Positions 51,697 to 60,679 of a DNA stretch of 64,000 bases are shown piece after piece. Positions within the stretch are counted from its first letter, which is position 1. The number at the start of each line of letters is the position of its first letter. Under the pieces are notes generated by a model. That model was not told the DNA's origin and made no database searches. It worked only from the letters and a program-made list of their open reading frames with translations. The DNA is from JBKQVT01 sp963727245 (GTDB taxonomy: Bacteria > Planctomycetota > Planctomycetia > Pirellulales > Thermoguttaceae), in the NCBI GenBank assembly GCA_963727245.1, contig CAVSFO010000019.1:1-64000 (forward strand). The letters run 5' to 3'. Both the position numbers and the translations under genes were made by a program.

Positions 51697-53115
51697 TTAT
51701 TCGACGTTTCCACCTGTTGGTGCCGGAAACGGCCGCGCGGCAAGCTGACGCCGCATCTCAGCCGCAATAAAAAACGAGCCGGTGACGCAAATCAGGTCCT
51801 CCGGCCGGGCCAGCCGGCGCACCGCGTCCCAAGCGGCGGCCGGATCGCGGAAGACCGGATATTGCCGGCCGCTGAGTTGGTGAGCGATGGCCTGAAGCTC
51901 CTCTGCGGGCACGGCCCGGGGGTTGTCGAGGTATTGGGTAAACACCACCTCGTCGAACTGCCCCAGCAGACGCTCAATCATGCCGCGAAGGTCCTTTTCT
52001 TGCGTGGAGGCGAAAAGGAGCAAACGCCGGGCAGCGGTAAAACTCTCGCCCAGGGTCTCGATCAGGGCCTCGATGGAGGCGACGTTATGGGCCCCGTCCA
52101 ACACGACGGCCGGCCGCCGAGCGGCGACTTCCACCCGCGCCGGCCAGCTCGGGCCGGCCAGCCCGTGGCGGACCGCCTCTTCGGGAACCTTCCAGCCGGC
52201 CTGCCGCAACTGCCCCAGGGCGGCCAGGACCACGGCCATATTGGCCGCCTGATGCCGCCCCACCAGGCCCAGGGAAAGATCGCGGCACTCCTCGCCGGCA
52301 GCCGCCCGCCGCGTCGAGTGATAATCCATTTTGCCGGCCGCGGCCGCCTGTTCCAGATGCCGCGGCGGCCGGTACTCGAAATCGAAATCTACGCCCTGCT
52401 CCAGCAACCGGCAGCGACGCCGGCGGCAGACCTCGCGGATGACCTGGCGGGGTTCGTCGGCCGTCACGCCGCTCACGACCGGCACGGTGCGCTTGACGAT
52501 GCCGGCCTTCTCGCCCGCAATCGCAGCCAGCGTATTGCCCAACTGCCGGGTGTGATCGAAGCTGATGCTTGTGATGATCGAGACGGCGGGAGTGCAGACG
52601 TTGGTGGCGTCCAGGCGGCCGCCCAGTCCGACTTCCAACACGGCCAGGTCGATTTTTTCGCGGGCGAAGTGCAAGAGGGCTGCGGCGGTGAGGACCTCGA
52701 AGTAGGTCGGCCCGATCCGGCCGCCGCCGCGCCGGGCCGCCTGGCGGTCGAGGGTCTCGACCACCGGCCGGATTTCCGCCAGCAGGGCGGCGAACTGTGC
52801 CCCCGGGCAGGTCCGGCCGTCCACGGCGATCCGCTCTTCCACTCGTTCCAGGTGGGGCGAAGTGTACAGCCCGGTCCGATAGCCGGCCGCGGAAAGGATG
52901 GCGGCCAAGGCCGCCGCGGTCGAGCCCTTTCCCTTGGTGCCGGCCACGTGGACGATCGGCAAGCCCTTGTGCGGGTTGCCCAGCCGGGCCAGCAACTGTC
53001 TCATGTGCGCGAGGCGGAACTCGGCCAGGCCGTAGGGCATGATCCGCATCCGCTCGTAGTCGATGCGGTCGGCGAGGAACCGCAGGGCCGCTTCGTGCTG
53101 GTCGGGGCTCGGCAT
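51697..53115 (-). CDS. folC: Bifunctional folylpolyglutamate synthase / dihydrofolate synthase
   Basis: Adds glutamate to dihydropteroate and to reduced folates. The ATP loop is VHVAGTKGKGSTAAAL, followed by GLYTSPHLERVEERI, the Mur-ligase-like core TYFEVLTAAALLHFA, VLEVGLGGRLDATN and SFDHTRQLGNTLAAIAGEKA, and the carboxyl domain VLDGAHNVASIEAL. 472 residues, somewhat longer than the usual 420-440. It lies 36 bases after a histidine kinase gene on the same strand. Confidence 0.94.
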   Translation of the reverse strand: MPSPDQHEAALRFLADRIDYERMRIMPYGLAEFRLAHMRQLLARLGNPHKGLPIVHVAGTKGKGSTAAALAAILSAAGYRTGLYTSPHLERVEERIAVDGRTCPGAQFAALLAEIRPVVETLDRQAARRGGGRIGPTYFEVLTAAALLHFAREKIDLAVLEVGLGGRLDATNVCTPAVSIITSISFDHTRQLGNTLAAIAGEKAGIVKRTVPVVSGVTADEPRQVIREVCRRRRCRLLEQGVDFDFEYRPPRHLEQAAAAGKMDYHSTRRAAAGEECRDLSLGLVGRHQAANMAVVLAALGQLRQAGWKVPEEAVRHGLAGPSWPARVEVAARRPAVVLDGAHNVASIEALIETLGESFTAARRLLLFASTQEKDLRGMIERLLGQFDEVVFTQYLDNPRAVPAEELQAIAHQLSGRQYPVFRDPAAAWDAVRRLARPEDLICVTGSFFIAAEMRRQLAARPFPAPTGGNVE

Positions 53116-53151
53116 GGCAGGGATGCGAACTCAGGAGGGGGCGGGCAGAAG

Positions 53152-53894
53152 TCAGGCGCCCTCGGCGGGCAAGCGGGCGGGGACCGGCAATTTGACGGTC
53201 AACTGCGTGCCCCGGCCCAACTCGCTCTGCAAGGCGATCGAACCGCCGTGGGCCTCGATGATCTTCCGTGCCGTGGGAAGCCCCAGGCCGGAACCGCCGC
53301 TCTTCGTCGAAAAAAAGGCGTCGAAGACCTGTTCCCGCGTGTGCTCGTCCATGCCCAGGCCGGTGTCGATCAGGTCCAGGGCCACGCCCTCCGGCGTGCC
53401 GTAGGTGCGGACCACCAGTTGGCCGCCCTCCGGCATGGCCTGCTGGGCGTTGAGGACCAGGTTCAACAGCGCCCCGTGAAAACTCTCGCGATCCAGCAAC
53501 ACGGTGGGCAAATCGCTGGTCAAGTAATCGACGATCTCGATATGGGCTTCCTCCGCCTTGGGGCGAAAGAAGTCCAGCATCTGCTTGACCTGGAGGTTGA
53601 GATCGGCCGGTTCCAGCCGCAGGCGGCGGACCTTGGCGAAGTTGAGGAAATCGTCCAACAGGTCTTGCAGCCGCTGGCATTCCCGCTGCACGACCGCCAC
53701 CTTCTTCAGCGCCCGGCGGTCCGGCGGCGATTGGCTGTCGCGGAGGTCCTCGGCCATGAGGTCCATGTTCAAGCGGATCGTCGACAGCGGGTTCTTGATT
53801 TCGTGGGCCAGCGCCCGGCCAGGCGGGCGATCTCGGTGTACTGATCGATCAGCCGCTTGCGGACGTCCTCGGCGCTGGGAGACGATTGGATCAT
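53152..53894 (-). CDS. Soluble sensorless histidine kinase, NtrB-like (one apparent frameshift)
   Basis: About 247 residues. A short amino part (EDVRKRLIDQYTEIARLAG) leads to the phospho-acceptor ALAHEIKNPLSTIRLNMDLM, then HATPase_c motifs LNLVLNAQQAMP, DTGLGMDEHTREQVFDAFFS and GSGLGLPTARKIIEAHGG. The break near 53818 is mended by one G in GCCGGG, which joins LAG to ALAHEIKNPL. There is no PAS or membrane domain, so the signal must come through a partner. No response regulator is adjacent. Confidence 0.82.
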
Positions 53895-53966
53895 CACGAC
53901 ACCGCTGCGGGCCGCATGGTTAGAGCGGCCGAACGGACCGGGAGGGTATCCGGCCCCCGTGAACAG

Positions 53967-54278
53967 TTATGGCTCTTCCCGTTTCGTGGCACTGGCTTCT
54001 TTCTTCGGCCACTTCTGTTTCTCGACCGAGGCTCGCCAAAAGAAGGAAAGTCCGCACGCCACAAAGAGAGCGATTACACCAAACGCGATCGCGCGGTAGT
54101 ACGGTGACAACACCGCCCCGCCGAGAAGCACAATCGCTACGCTTACCAGTGCGCATTCGATGAACGCGCATCCGATGAAGACTGCCAGGAAAGGTGGCAT
54201 CCTCTCCCGGTGGGATCTCTCGCGGCGGGCTCTCCTCTCCCAGAAGCGGGCGTGATCGCCTGGTGACACGCGACACAT
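53967..54278 (-). CDS. Small two-helix membrane protein of unknown function
   Basis: About 103 residues with a basic amino part (RRARRERSHRER) and two hydrophobic helices (FLAVFIGCAFIECALVSVAI, AIAFGVIALFVACGLSFFW), ending in KKEASATKREEP. ATG at 54278 has GGGAGTGG just upstream. No family recognised. Confidence 0.55.
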   Translation of the reverse strand: MCRVSPGDHARFWERRARRERSHRERMPPFLAVFIGCAFIECALVSVAIVLLGGAVLSPYYRAIAFGVIALFVACGLSFFWRASVEKQKWPKKEASATKREEP

Positions 54279-54297
54279 AACCACTCCCGTTTCACGG

Positions 54298-54364
54298 CCC
54301 CCTCACCCCGACCCTCTCCGGGCACCGACCGAAGGTTGGTCGGGAGAGGGGGGAGGGGAGAGGG
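54298..54364. repeat. 'CCCTCACCCCGACCCTCTCC' repeat, copy
   Basis: The arm CCCTCACCCCGACCCTCTCC, followed after GAAGGTTGGT by CGGGAGAGGG, is a fold-back of the same family as 31029-31142. It lies right after the pnp stop and may serve as its transcript end, although no T run follows on the minus strand. Confidence 0.7.
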
Positions 54365-54372
54365 ATAAATCG

Positions 54373-56493
54373 TCATTTCTTTTCGTCGCTTTGAGCGCCG
54401 GCGGCGGCGGCCTGCTCGCGGAGCACGGCCTTGCGGCTGAGCTTGACGCGGTCCTGGTCGTCGATGGCGATGACCTTGACTTCCAGCTCGTCGCCGACCT
54501 TGCAAACGTCGGCCACGCTGGAGACGTATTGGTCGGACAGCTCGCTGATGTGGCAGAGGCCGTCTTTGCCGGGAAGGATTTCGATGAAGGCGCCGAAGTC
54601 CTTGACGCTGGCCACGCGGCCTTTGTAGATGCGGCCGACTTCCACCGAGGCGGTCAGGGCCTCGACGCGCCGCAGGGCCTCTTCGGCCGCTTCGGCCACG
54701 GTGCCGGCCACGGTCACGGTGCCGTCGTCCTCGACCTCGATCGAGGCGCCCGTCGCTTCCTGGATGGCGCGGATCGTCTTTCCGCCCGGACCGATCAGCA
54801 GGCCGATCTTCTCCGGGTCGATGTGCGTCCGCAGCAGCCGCGGCGCCCAGAGGGAAATGCTCTCTCGCGGCCGGGAAATGACCGTGAGCATCTTGCGGAG
54901 GATCTCGATGCGGGCGTCGCGCGATTGGGTCAACGTGGCGCGGATGATCTCTTCGCTGATGCCGCGGATCTTCAGGTCGAGCTGGATGCCCGTGATGCCG
55001 TTCTGGGTGCCGGCGATCTTGAAGTCCATGTCGCCGAAATGGTCTTCGTCGCCGATGATGTCGGTCAACAGGACCCAGCGATCGGCTTCCTTGACCAGGC
55101 CGACGGAGATGCCGGCCACGGGGTTGCTGATGGGCACGCCGGCGGCCATCAGGCCCAGGGTGGCCGCGCACACGCTGGCCATCGAGCTGGAGCCGTTGGA
55201 CTCCAGGATGTCGGAGATGATGCGGATCGTGTAGGGGAAGGCGTCGGGTTCAGGCAGGACGGGCTTCACGCTCCGCTCGGCCAGGGCGCCGTGGCCGATT
55301 TCGCGGCGTCCCGGGCCGCGGATCGGCCGGCACTCGCCCACCGAGAACGGCGGGAAGTAGTAGTGGAGCATGAATTTCTGCGAGTATTCCTCGACCAGGC
55401 CGTCCACACGCTGCTCGTCGCGTCCCGTGCCCAAGGTGACGGTGACCAGGGCCTGGGTTTCGCCGCGCTGGAAGAGGGCGGAGCCGTGTACCCGCGGCAG
55501 CAGGTCGATTTCGCATCCCAGCGGCCGCAAAGTGCGATTATCGCGGCCGTCGGCCCGGACGCCGGAGAGGATCAGCGCGCGGACCACCCGGCTCTCCAGG
55601 GCGTGCCAGGCAATGTTGAACTGCTCGGCGGCGATGGCGCCGGCGGCCGCGGGGTCCGGGATCAACTCGGCCACCGCACGCTGCTTCACCGCCGCGCAGG
55701 CCTCGGCCCGGGCCTGCTTTCCCTCGGTCCGCTTGGCCTGCTTGAGGTCCTCGAAATACTTGGCCGACAGGGTATCGATGAGGTGGTCGGGCTCGGGCAC
55801 TTCGTACTGCGCCTTCACTGCGCCGGACTTTGCGGCCAGTTCTTCCTGCATGTCGCACAGTTGGCGGACGTAGTCGTGGGCGGCGGCGATGGCGCACGAC
55901 ATGACGTCTTCGGGCAACTCGCGGGCGAAGCCCTCGATCATGAGAATGGCGTCCTTGGTGCCCGAGACGATCAGGTCCAGATCGCTCTCCTCCAGGGCGT
56001 CATGGGTGGGGAAGGGCACGAACTCGCCGCCGACGTAACCCAGCCGCACCGAGGCGATCGGGCCGTGGAAGGGCATCGGCGAGACCACCAGGGCCGCCGA
56101 GGCCCCGTTCATGGCCAGCACGTCGCCGTCGTTCTGGCGGTCGGAGGCCAGCACGAAGCTCATCACCTGGACTTCGTCGTGGAACCACTCGGGGAACGAG
56201 GGGCGGATGGGGCGATCGATGAGCCGGGCGGTGAGGACTTCCTTGGTGGTGGGGCGGCCTTCGCGCTTGAGGAAGCCGCCGGGAAATTTGCCCGCCGCCG
56301 CCACCCGCTCGCGATAATCGCAGGTCAGCGGAAAGAAGTCGATTCCCGTGCGTCCCGGGCCGGTCGCCGTCGCGCAGAGGACGACGGTATCGCCGTACTG
56401 GACCAAACAACTGCCGGCGGCTTGCTTGGCCAGCCCACCGGTCTCCAGGGAAAAAACGCTCGCTCCAATCTGTTTTTCTACTCGTACTTTCAA
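54373..56493 (-). CDS. pnp: Polyribonucleotide nucleotidyltransferase (PNPase)
   Basis: Degrades RNA from the 3' end by phosphorolysis. Two RNase PH-like halves are visible (YGDTVVLCATATGP, FPLTCDYRERVAAAGKFPGG; then FQRGETQALVTVTLGTG). The KH domain follows (EKIGLLIGPGGKTIRAIQE), and the S1 domain (IYKGRVASVKDFGAFIEILP). At 706 residues it is of normal size. No ATG stands at the family start; TTG at 56493 gives the sequence (M)KVRVEKQIGASVFSLETGGL and has AGGAACG upstream, so I take TTG as start. It lies downstream of rpsO, the classical rpsO-pnp order. Confidence 0.96.
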   Translation of the reverse strand: MKVRVEKQIGASVFSLETGGLAKQAAGSCLVQYGDTVVLCATATGPGRTGIDFFPLTCDYRERVAAAGKFPGGFLKREGRPTTKEVLTARLIDRPIRPSFPEWFHDEVQVMSFVLASDRQNDGDVLAMNGASAALVVSPMPFHGPIASVRLGYVGGEFVPFPTHDALEESDLDLIVSGTKDAILMIEGFARELPEDVMSCAIAAAHDYVRQLCDMQEELAAKSGAVKAQYEVPEPDHLIDTLSAKYFEDLKQAKRTEGKQARAEACAAVKQRAVAELIPDPAAAGAIAAEQFNIAWHALESRVVRALILSGVRADGRDNRTLRPLGCEIDLLPRVHGSALFQRGETQALVTVTLGTGRDEQRVDGLVEEYSQKFMLHYYFPPFSVGECRPIRGPGRREIGHGALAERSVKPVLPEPDAFPYTIRIISDILESNGSSSMASVCAATLGLMAAGVPISNPVAGISVGLVKEADRWVLLTDIIGDEDHFGDMDFKIAGTQNGITGIQLDLKIRGISEEIIRATLTQSRDARIEILRKMLTVISRPRESISLWAPRLLRTHIDPEKIGLLIGPGGKTIRAIQEATGASIEVEDDGTVTVAGTVAEAAEEALRRVEALTASVEVGRIYKGRVASVKDFGAFIEILPGKDGLCHISELSDQYVSSVADVCKVGDELEVKVIAIDDQDRVKLSRKAVLREQAAAAGAQSDEKK

Positions 56494-56765
56494 GGTTCGT
56501 TCCTGCCTTCCTTCACTGAAGGAGTGTGGCGGTGGGAAGCGTCTCTGGCACCGGCTCGATGGCCGGACGCGTGCAACACGTGGACACTTGGCGTAACGGC
56601 GGCCCCGAAGGCCCCCGTCAAGGGGCTGCCGGGACCACGCCAGTGAGAGGACAGTGTGCTGCGGCCCCGCAACGCGACGCGGTTGCACGAGGCCAAGCCG
56701 CTTCGGTCGCGGCCGCCGCTGTACACCCCCGGGCGAGCTCTCTCGGCTGAGAAAGGCCGGGGCGA

Positions 56766-57035
56766 CTACTTACGAATGTCGAGGCGCCGGATGATTTCCA
56801 GGTAACGTTGCGGATTGACCTTCTTCAGATAATCCAACAGCCGCCGCCGGCGACTGACCAACATCAGCAGCCCTCGCCGGCAGGCAAAATCACGCTTGTG
56901 CCCGCGAAGGTGTTCGGTCAGCCCGTTAATCCGGGATGTCAGAATGGCGACTTGGACTTCCGGGGAGCCGGTATCCTGCTCCTTCCGTCGGAAGGTCCCA
57001 ATCAACTCCTGCTTGCGCTCTTTAGTAATAGTCAT
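56766..57035 (-). CDS. rpsO: 30S ribosomal protein S15
   Basis: 89 residues, the normal length. It binds the central domain of 16S rRNA. Landmarks are DTGSPEVQVAILTSRI, LTEHLRGHKRDFACRRGLLM, VSRRRRLLDYLKK and the end YLEIIRRLDIRK. One change from the usual pattern is ACRRGLL where many bacteria have HSRRGLL. It lies 272 bases ahead of pnp on the same strand. Confidence 0.98.
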   Translation of the reverse strand: MTITKERKQELIGTFRRKEQDTGSPEVQVAILTSRINGLTEHLRGHKRDFACRRGLLMLVSRRRRLLDYLKKVNPQRYLEIIRRLDIRK

Positions 57036-57449
57036 CGGTTACTGCGACTGCCCTACGTCGGCTGGCCGGGGATGCCCCTTGCTTTCGAAGCACAGCCCTC
57101 CCACCGTGTCTGCTAAAACGCTTCCCACCTAAATGCTTTGTTTAACAATACTGAAGCCACCAGTTTACTACTTCTCTATAGTTTTGCAATGGTGGAAAGG
57201 GGCAAGGGCAAGAAAAATTTTCGCCCGCTCCGGAGCATCCCCAACAGGAGGGGTTGGACTGGAAAAGCCGGGCGGGAGATGCTGTGCCACGGCTGTTTCA
57301 GCCGTGCTGCGATTGACGGGTTTTGCCCGACTTCCTCTTGTAGGGTGGGTCGAGCGGAGCGAGCCCCACCATCAGCTTTTCGCGGATTTTTGGTGGGGCT
57401 CGCTGCGCTCGACCCACCCTACGGGTCTGCCAGCGTCAGGCCGGCCTGC
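57036..57449. repeat. Intergenic region with 'GTAGGGTGGGTCGAGC' fold-back
   Basis: GTAGGGTGGGTCGAGCGGAG (57340) and its complement ending CCCACCCTAC (57422) enclose a second inverted pair, GAGCCCCACCA / TGGTGGGGCTC. Copies lie at 59970-60110 and 62576-62658. The rest of the stretch, the rpsO leader side, shows no gene. Confidence 0.85.
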
Positions 57450-57782
57450 CTAATGGCTGGCCGGTTGCTTCTCGGCATGTTGCTCACGCAACAGCTTGTG
57501 GGCCTTGCGGAACTGCTCGAGGGTCATCCCGGTGACGCTGCCCTTCGTGGTGGTGCCGCCCAGCGACGTCAACTTGTTGTAAAACGCCTCGGCCTTCGCC
57601 GGGCCCGCCTTCGTACGGGCGGCGACGAATTCCTGGAGCGTCAGGATACCGTCGTGATTGGTATCCATCTTGGCGAAGCGATCCGCCAAGGAGTGGTGTT
57701 TCTTGCACTGCTCCTGGGCAGGGGCATTAACCGCCAGCACGCACAACATCATCAGGCTCAACAACATCGTCCACAGTCTCAT
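57450..57782 (-). CDS. Small secreted EF-hand protein
   Basis: 110 residues. Signal peptide LWTMLLSLMMLCVLAVNAPA, then one canonical EF-hand loop DTNHDGILTLQEF with the full set of calcium ligands, and a second, degenerate region ending EQFRKAHKLLREQHAEKQ. GAGGAG lies seven bases before ATG. Its role is probably calcium binding outside the cytoplasm; no partner is seen. Confidence 0.85.
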   Translation of the reverse strand: MRLWTMLLSLMMLCVLAVNAPAQEQCKKHHSLADRFAKMDTNHDGILTLQEFVAARTKAGPAKAEAFYNKLTSLGGTTTKGSVTGMTLEQFRKAHKLLREQHAEKQPASH

Positions 57783-57936
57783 ATCGCACTCCTCTATTTG
57801 GGGGGAAAAACTTGGAGAAGCCATCTTCTCTCTAAGAGGATCAACCCCGGCCGGCCTGCCAGGTTCCGGCGGGGCCGAAAATTGCCGGTTCACCCAGGAC
57901 CCCGATTGCTCATCAATCGCGGGCAGTGCCGACGAG

Positions 57937-57966
57937 AAAAGCCCCCCCCGCTTGCAACGGGGGGGC
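57937..57966 (-). terminator. Rho-independent terminator
   Basis: On the minus strand a GCCCCCCC / GGGGGGGGC hairpin with a nine-base loop is followed by TTTTCTC. It lies about 35 bases after the stop of the 383-residue secreted protein and fits as its terminator. Confidence 0.88.
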
Positions 57967-58000
57967 GGCATCCAGCGGCAAGAATTTAGTGAAGTAACCC

Positions 58001-59152
58001 CTAGTGGGGGTGATGGAATTTCCAGATCGCTTCCGCCGCCGACCGAACCGCGTCTCTGCGCGATCGCGCGTCCCCTTGAGCCGCCTCGATCTTGTAAAGA
58101 ATGTCGCCGTCCCGGAAGACAAACACCTCGCGACTCTCGGCGGTCGCCGTCGCGGCCTTCAGGCCGTGGAATTCCGTCGCTCGGTATTCATAGTCCGGCT
58201 CGGTCAGAATATCGGCGGGCATGGGATTACCGGTCGTTACTCTCGGGGGCAGCTTCGCTGGCTTGCGGTAGCAGTTGACGGCCACCGCCACACCGGTCGG
58301 TTTCTGGGTAAACGCGACCGGCTTACGCCAATCAGTCTTCGAACGTGGGTCCGTGGGCCCACTGACGTAAATCAGGCCAGGCAGTTCGTGGGGCAGGAGA
58401 TTAGCCCGTGGATACTCCCAGTCTTCGAATCCGCCACCGACAGTCTTCCTGAGCGACGCCTGGGTATTCACCGGGACGTCTTGGCGAACGTTTGGCACCA
58501 TCTGGGCCGCACGCCCTGTGCGGTCGACGCTAAATCCGCAACCGGCTGGCGGGGTAATCGGCGGAACGGGGGTGCCAGCGGCCGGCGGGCGAGGGAAGGA
58601 ATCAACCGACTCCGGGTCGCTGGGGCGAGCGGTGATTCCTGCCTTGCCCAGTTCCTTGACGACCAAGTTCACTAATCTACGCTGGGCCCCAGGATCGCTT
58701 GTCGTCGTTTCGATCATGATCTTGGCGGACGTGCCAGGCACGACAAGATCAGTCGAGCCGTAGTGACAGCCGGGTGGGGGAATGAACGGCGTCCCCGGCG
58801 GCCCTTTGAAAAAATCGGCGTACGCGTCGATTCTCAGCCGGCCGTAGCCGCGGACCGGACGGGCCAGGTTGCGCGACTTCGACGGAAAATTCGGCCAGCT
58901 TTCGGCGGTATCCGTGGCGATCGTCAGGTATCCTTCGCCCTTTTCGATTTTTGCCTTCTTCAAGGGTCCGAGAATCTTGTCGTCCGTTACTCCCTCCTGG
59001 ACGGCCTTCAGGGCGGTGGCGGCCTTGGCGAGGAAATCTCGCCCAGCCGCATGAGCCGGACCGTCAGCAGCGGTCGCTCCCAGCACTCCCATGCTGGCGA
59101 AAACGGCCGCGACCATCGCAACAAAACCCAATCCGAAGCGTCTTTCCTTCAT
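58001..59152 (-). CDS. Secreted protein of unknown function
   Basis: 383 residues with a signal peptide (LGFVAMVAAVFASMGVLGATA). The mature part is Pro/Gly-rich with two similar phrases (GTPFIPPPGCHYGSTD and GTPVPPITPPAGCGFSVD), each ending near a cysteine, and a helical carboxyl end (RSRRDAVRSAAEAIWKFHHP). No family is recognised. A strong terminator follows. Confidence 0.7.
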   Translation of the reverse strand: MKERRFGLGFVAMVAAVFASMGVLGATAADGPAHAAGRDFLAKAATALKAVQEGVTDDKILGPLKKAKIEKGEGYLTIATDTAESWPNFPSKSRNLARPVRGYGRLRIDAYADFFKGPPGTPFIPPPGCHYGSTDLVVPGTSAKIMIETTTSDPGAQRRLVNLVVKELGKAGITARPSDPESVDSFPRPPAAGTPVPPITPPAGCGFSVDRTGRAAQMVPNVRQDVPVNTQASLRKTVGGGFEDWEYPRANLLPHELPGLIYVSGPTDPRSKTDWRKPVAFTQKPTGVAVAVNCYRKPAKLPPRVTTGNPMPADILTEPDYEYRATEFHGLKAATATAESREVFVFRDGDILYKIEAAQGDARSRRDAVRSAAEAIWKFHHPH

Positions 59153-59237
59153 GGCACTACACTCCCGTGTTCAGCAGGCGTTTCCTTCCTTACGCGGGCA
59201 ATTGCGGGTGAATTCCGCGTCCCGGGCGTTCTTGGCC

Positions 59238-59683
59238 CTACAGCTTCGTTCCGCACTCCTTGCAAAACTTCGCATCCTCTTCGTTCAGGGCCCTGCAGGA
59301 GGGGCATTTGAGCATGACCACCTTCTGGGGCTCGGTGGAGCCAATCTTGATTTGCGCCTCATCCAAGGCGTCCTTCACCATGCCGCCGGCCATGCGGGTG
59401 AAAGGTTCGAGGTCCTCGGCGCTTTTTCCGGATCGAGAACCACTCCGGACCCGGCCAGCCCCCTGGCGCCGATTCCTTGGATGATGCCGCCAAGCACGAG
59501 AAGGAAGAAGCCTACGAAACCTCTTACCATATCCGACTTCGCATTGTCCTGCATATTCGAGAAGTCGCCGATGTGCATGGCGGCAGTGATGAACATCGAA
59601 GCGAACATCAACCCGCCGACGATCATCAGGCCCATGCCGATGTAGTAAGTCGTCCGCCTGCCTTCGGATATTTGTTTGCTCAT
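59238..59683 (-). CDS. Membrane protein with carboxyl-terminal zinc ribbon (one apparent frameshift)
   Basis: About 148 residues. Two membrane segments (YYIGMGLMIVGGLMFASMFI and GFVGFFLLVLGGIIQGIGAR) are followed by a charged helix and a zinc ribbon, CPSCRALNEEDAKFCKECG. The frame changes near 59427; one extra A in the run GAAAAAG joins VLDPEK to SAEDLEPFTRMAGG. GAGGAAA precedes ATG at 59683. No family known to me. Confidence 0.7.
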
Positions 59684-60217
59684 GGTTTCCTCGTTGCCCA
59701 GCGGCTTTTTGAGCCTGACGGCGCCCGCCGGGAGGAGGCGCAACGCAGGCCCCGTTCCCGTGGATTGCCCGAACCCTTTCACCGCGCCCCATTGTACTAC
59801 GCGCACGGGGGGATTCAAGATGAGTTCGCCCCGGCGGCGGGCACCATCTCCTCTGATGGGAGACGCCGAGGCGGGTCAGCCCGTAGGTTATGCGTCAGCA
59901 TAACGAATCGGCGATGGCGTTTCAGGTTATGCTGAAGCATAACCTGCTAGCCCGCATTTCTCACAAACATGTAGGGTGGGTCGAGCAAACCGCAAACCTG
60001 GTGGGACTTCGGTCGCTCGCCGGACGTTGATTTCCGCGCAACCTGGAATTCAAGCGAGATGCGGTTTGCGAAGACCCACCAGAAGTTGCGCGACCTTGTC
60101 CCACCCTACGGTGAGAAATGCGGGCTAGCCGAGGCGACTCCGCCTGCTCCCGATGCTCGGCCAGCAGCCGGCAGAGTCAACGTTTCTCAAGCCCGGAGCG
60201 GCCAGACGTAGAAAAAG
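59684..60217. repeat. Gene-free region with a 184-bp nested fold-back element
   Basis: GCTAGCCCGCATTTCTCAC (59946-59964) returns as a perfect inverted copy at 60111-60129. Inside lies a GTAGGGTGGG...CCCACCCTAC pair, and inside that GCAAACCGCA against TGCGGTTTGC. Just left of it is AGGTTATGCTGAAGCATAAC, a further palindrome near 59926. No coding region is supported in the stretch. Confidence 0.85.
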
Positions 60218-60291
60218 TGGGCGCACGAAGAGTCGAACTTCGGACCTCGTCCTTATCAGGGACGCGCTCTAACCAACTGAGCTATGCGCCC
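60218..60291 (-). tRNA. tRNA-Ile, anticodon GAT
   Basis: On the minus strand the acceptor stem GGGCGCA pairs with TGCGCCC, with A as discriminator base. The D arm is GCTC/GAGC. The anticodon stem CGTCC/GGACG holds the loop CTGATAA, anticodon GAT. The T arm is CGAAG/CTTCG with loop TTCGACT. No CCA is encoded. A T run follows the 3' end directly. It stands alone, not in an rRNA operon. Confidence 0.97.
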
Positions 60292-60679
60292 AAGCGTGTC
60301 ACGCTGCTTGGGAAGGTATCGGCGTGCCGCCGGCCCGCCGTCACTCCCGTTCTGCGGCACAACTGGCATTTTAGTGGCTGAGGCCAAGGTGTCAAACCCC
60401 CTTCCCCAGTATACCCATGTTTTCCAGTTGCCGACGCGAGAGGCGCCGGCAAAACCAACCTAACCGGAAAAATCGCTGCAAACTATGATGGTGATGCCCA
60501 GCGCAGGCCGAAACAGAGAAAACCGGTGGTTCACAGAAGGGGACAGTCCCATTTTCGTCCGACCATGCTTCGCACGGTGCCCGAAATTGGGACAGCCCCC
60601 AGATAGTATATCCTCGCCAATTGCCTTGCATCTCACAAGGAGGGAGCGGGGGACTTCAGTGACAGAAAGGGACGCTCCG
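60292..60679. other. Intergenic region with a GGGACAGTCCC-type fold-back
   Basis: GGGGACAGTCCCATTTTCG (60539-60557) is mirrored by CGAAATTGGGACAGCCCC (60582-60599). The rest shows no gene. The element sits about 80 bases before the start of the thioredoxin-like gene. Confidence 0.7.

Noticed and set aside
51862..53844. A 660-codon plus-strand frame opposite folC and the kinase gene
   Set aside because: Antisense image of two recognised genes; no domain, no plausible start site.
54391..56646. A 751-codon frame on the plus strand opposite pnp
   Set aside because: Rich in Asp, Gly, Val and His with no domain. It is the antisense image of a well-recognised PNPase gene.
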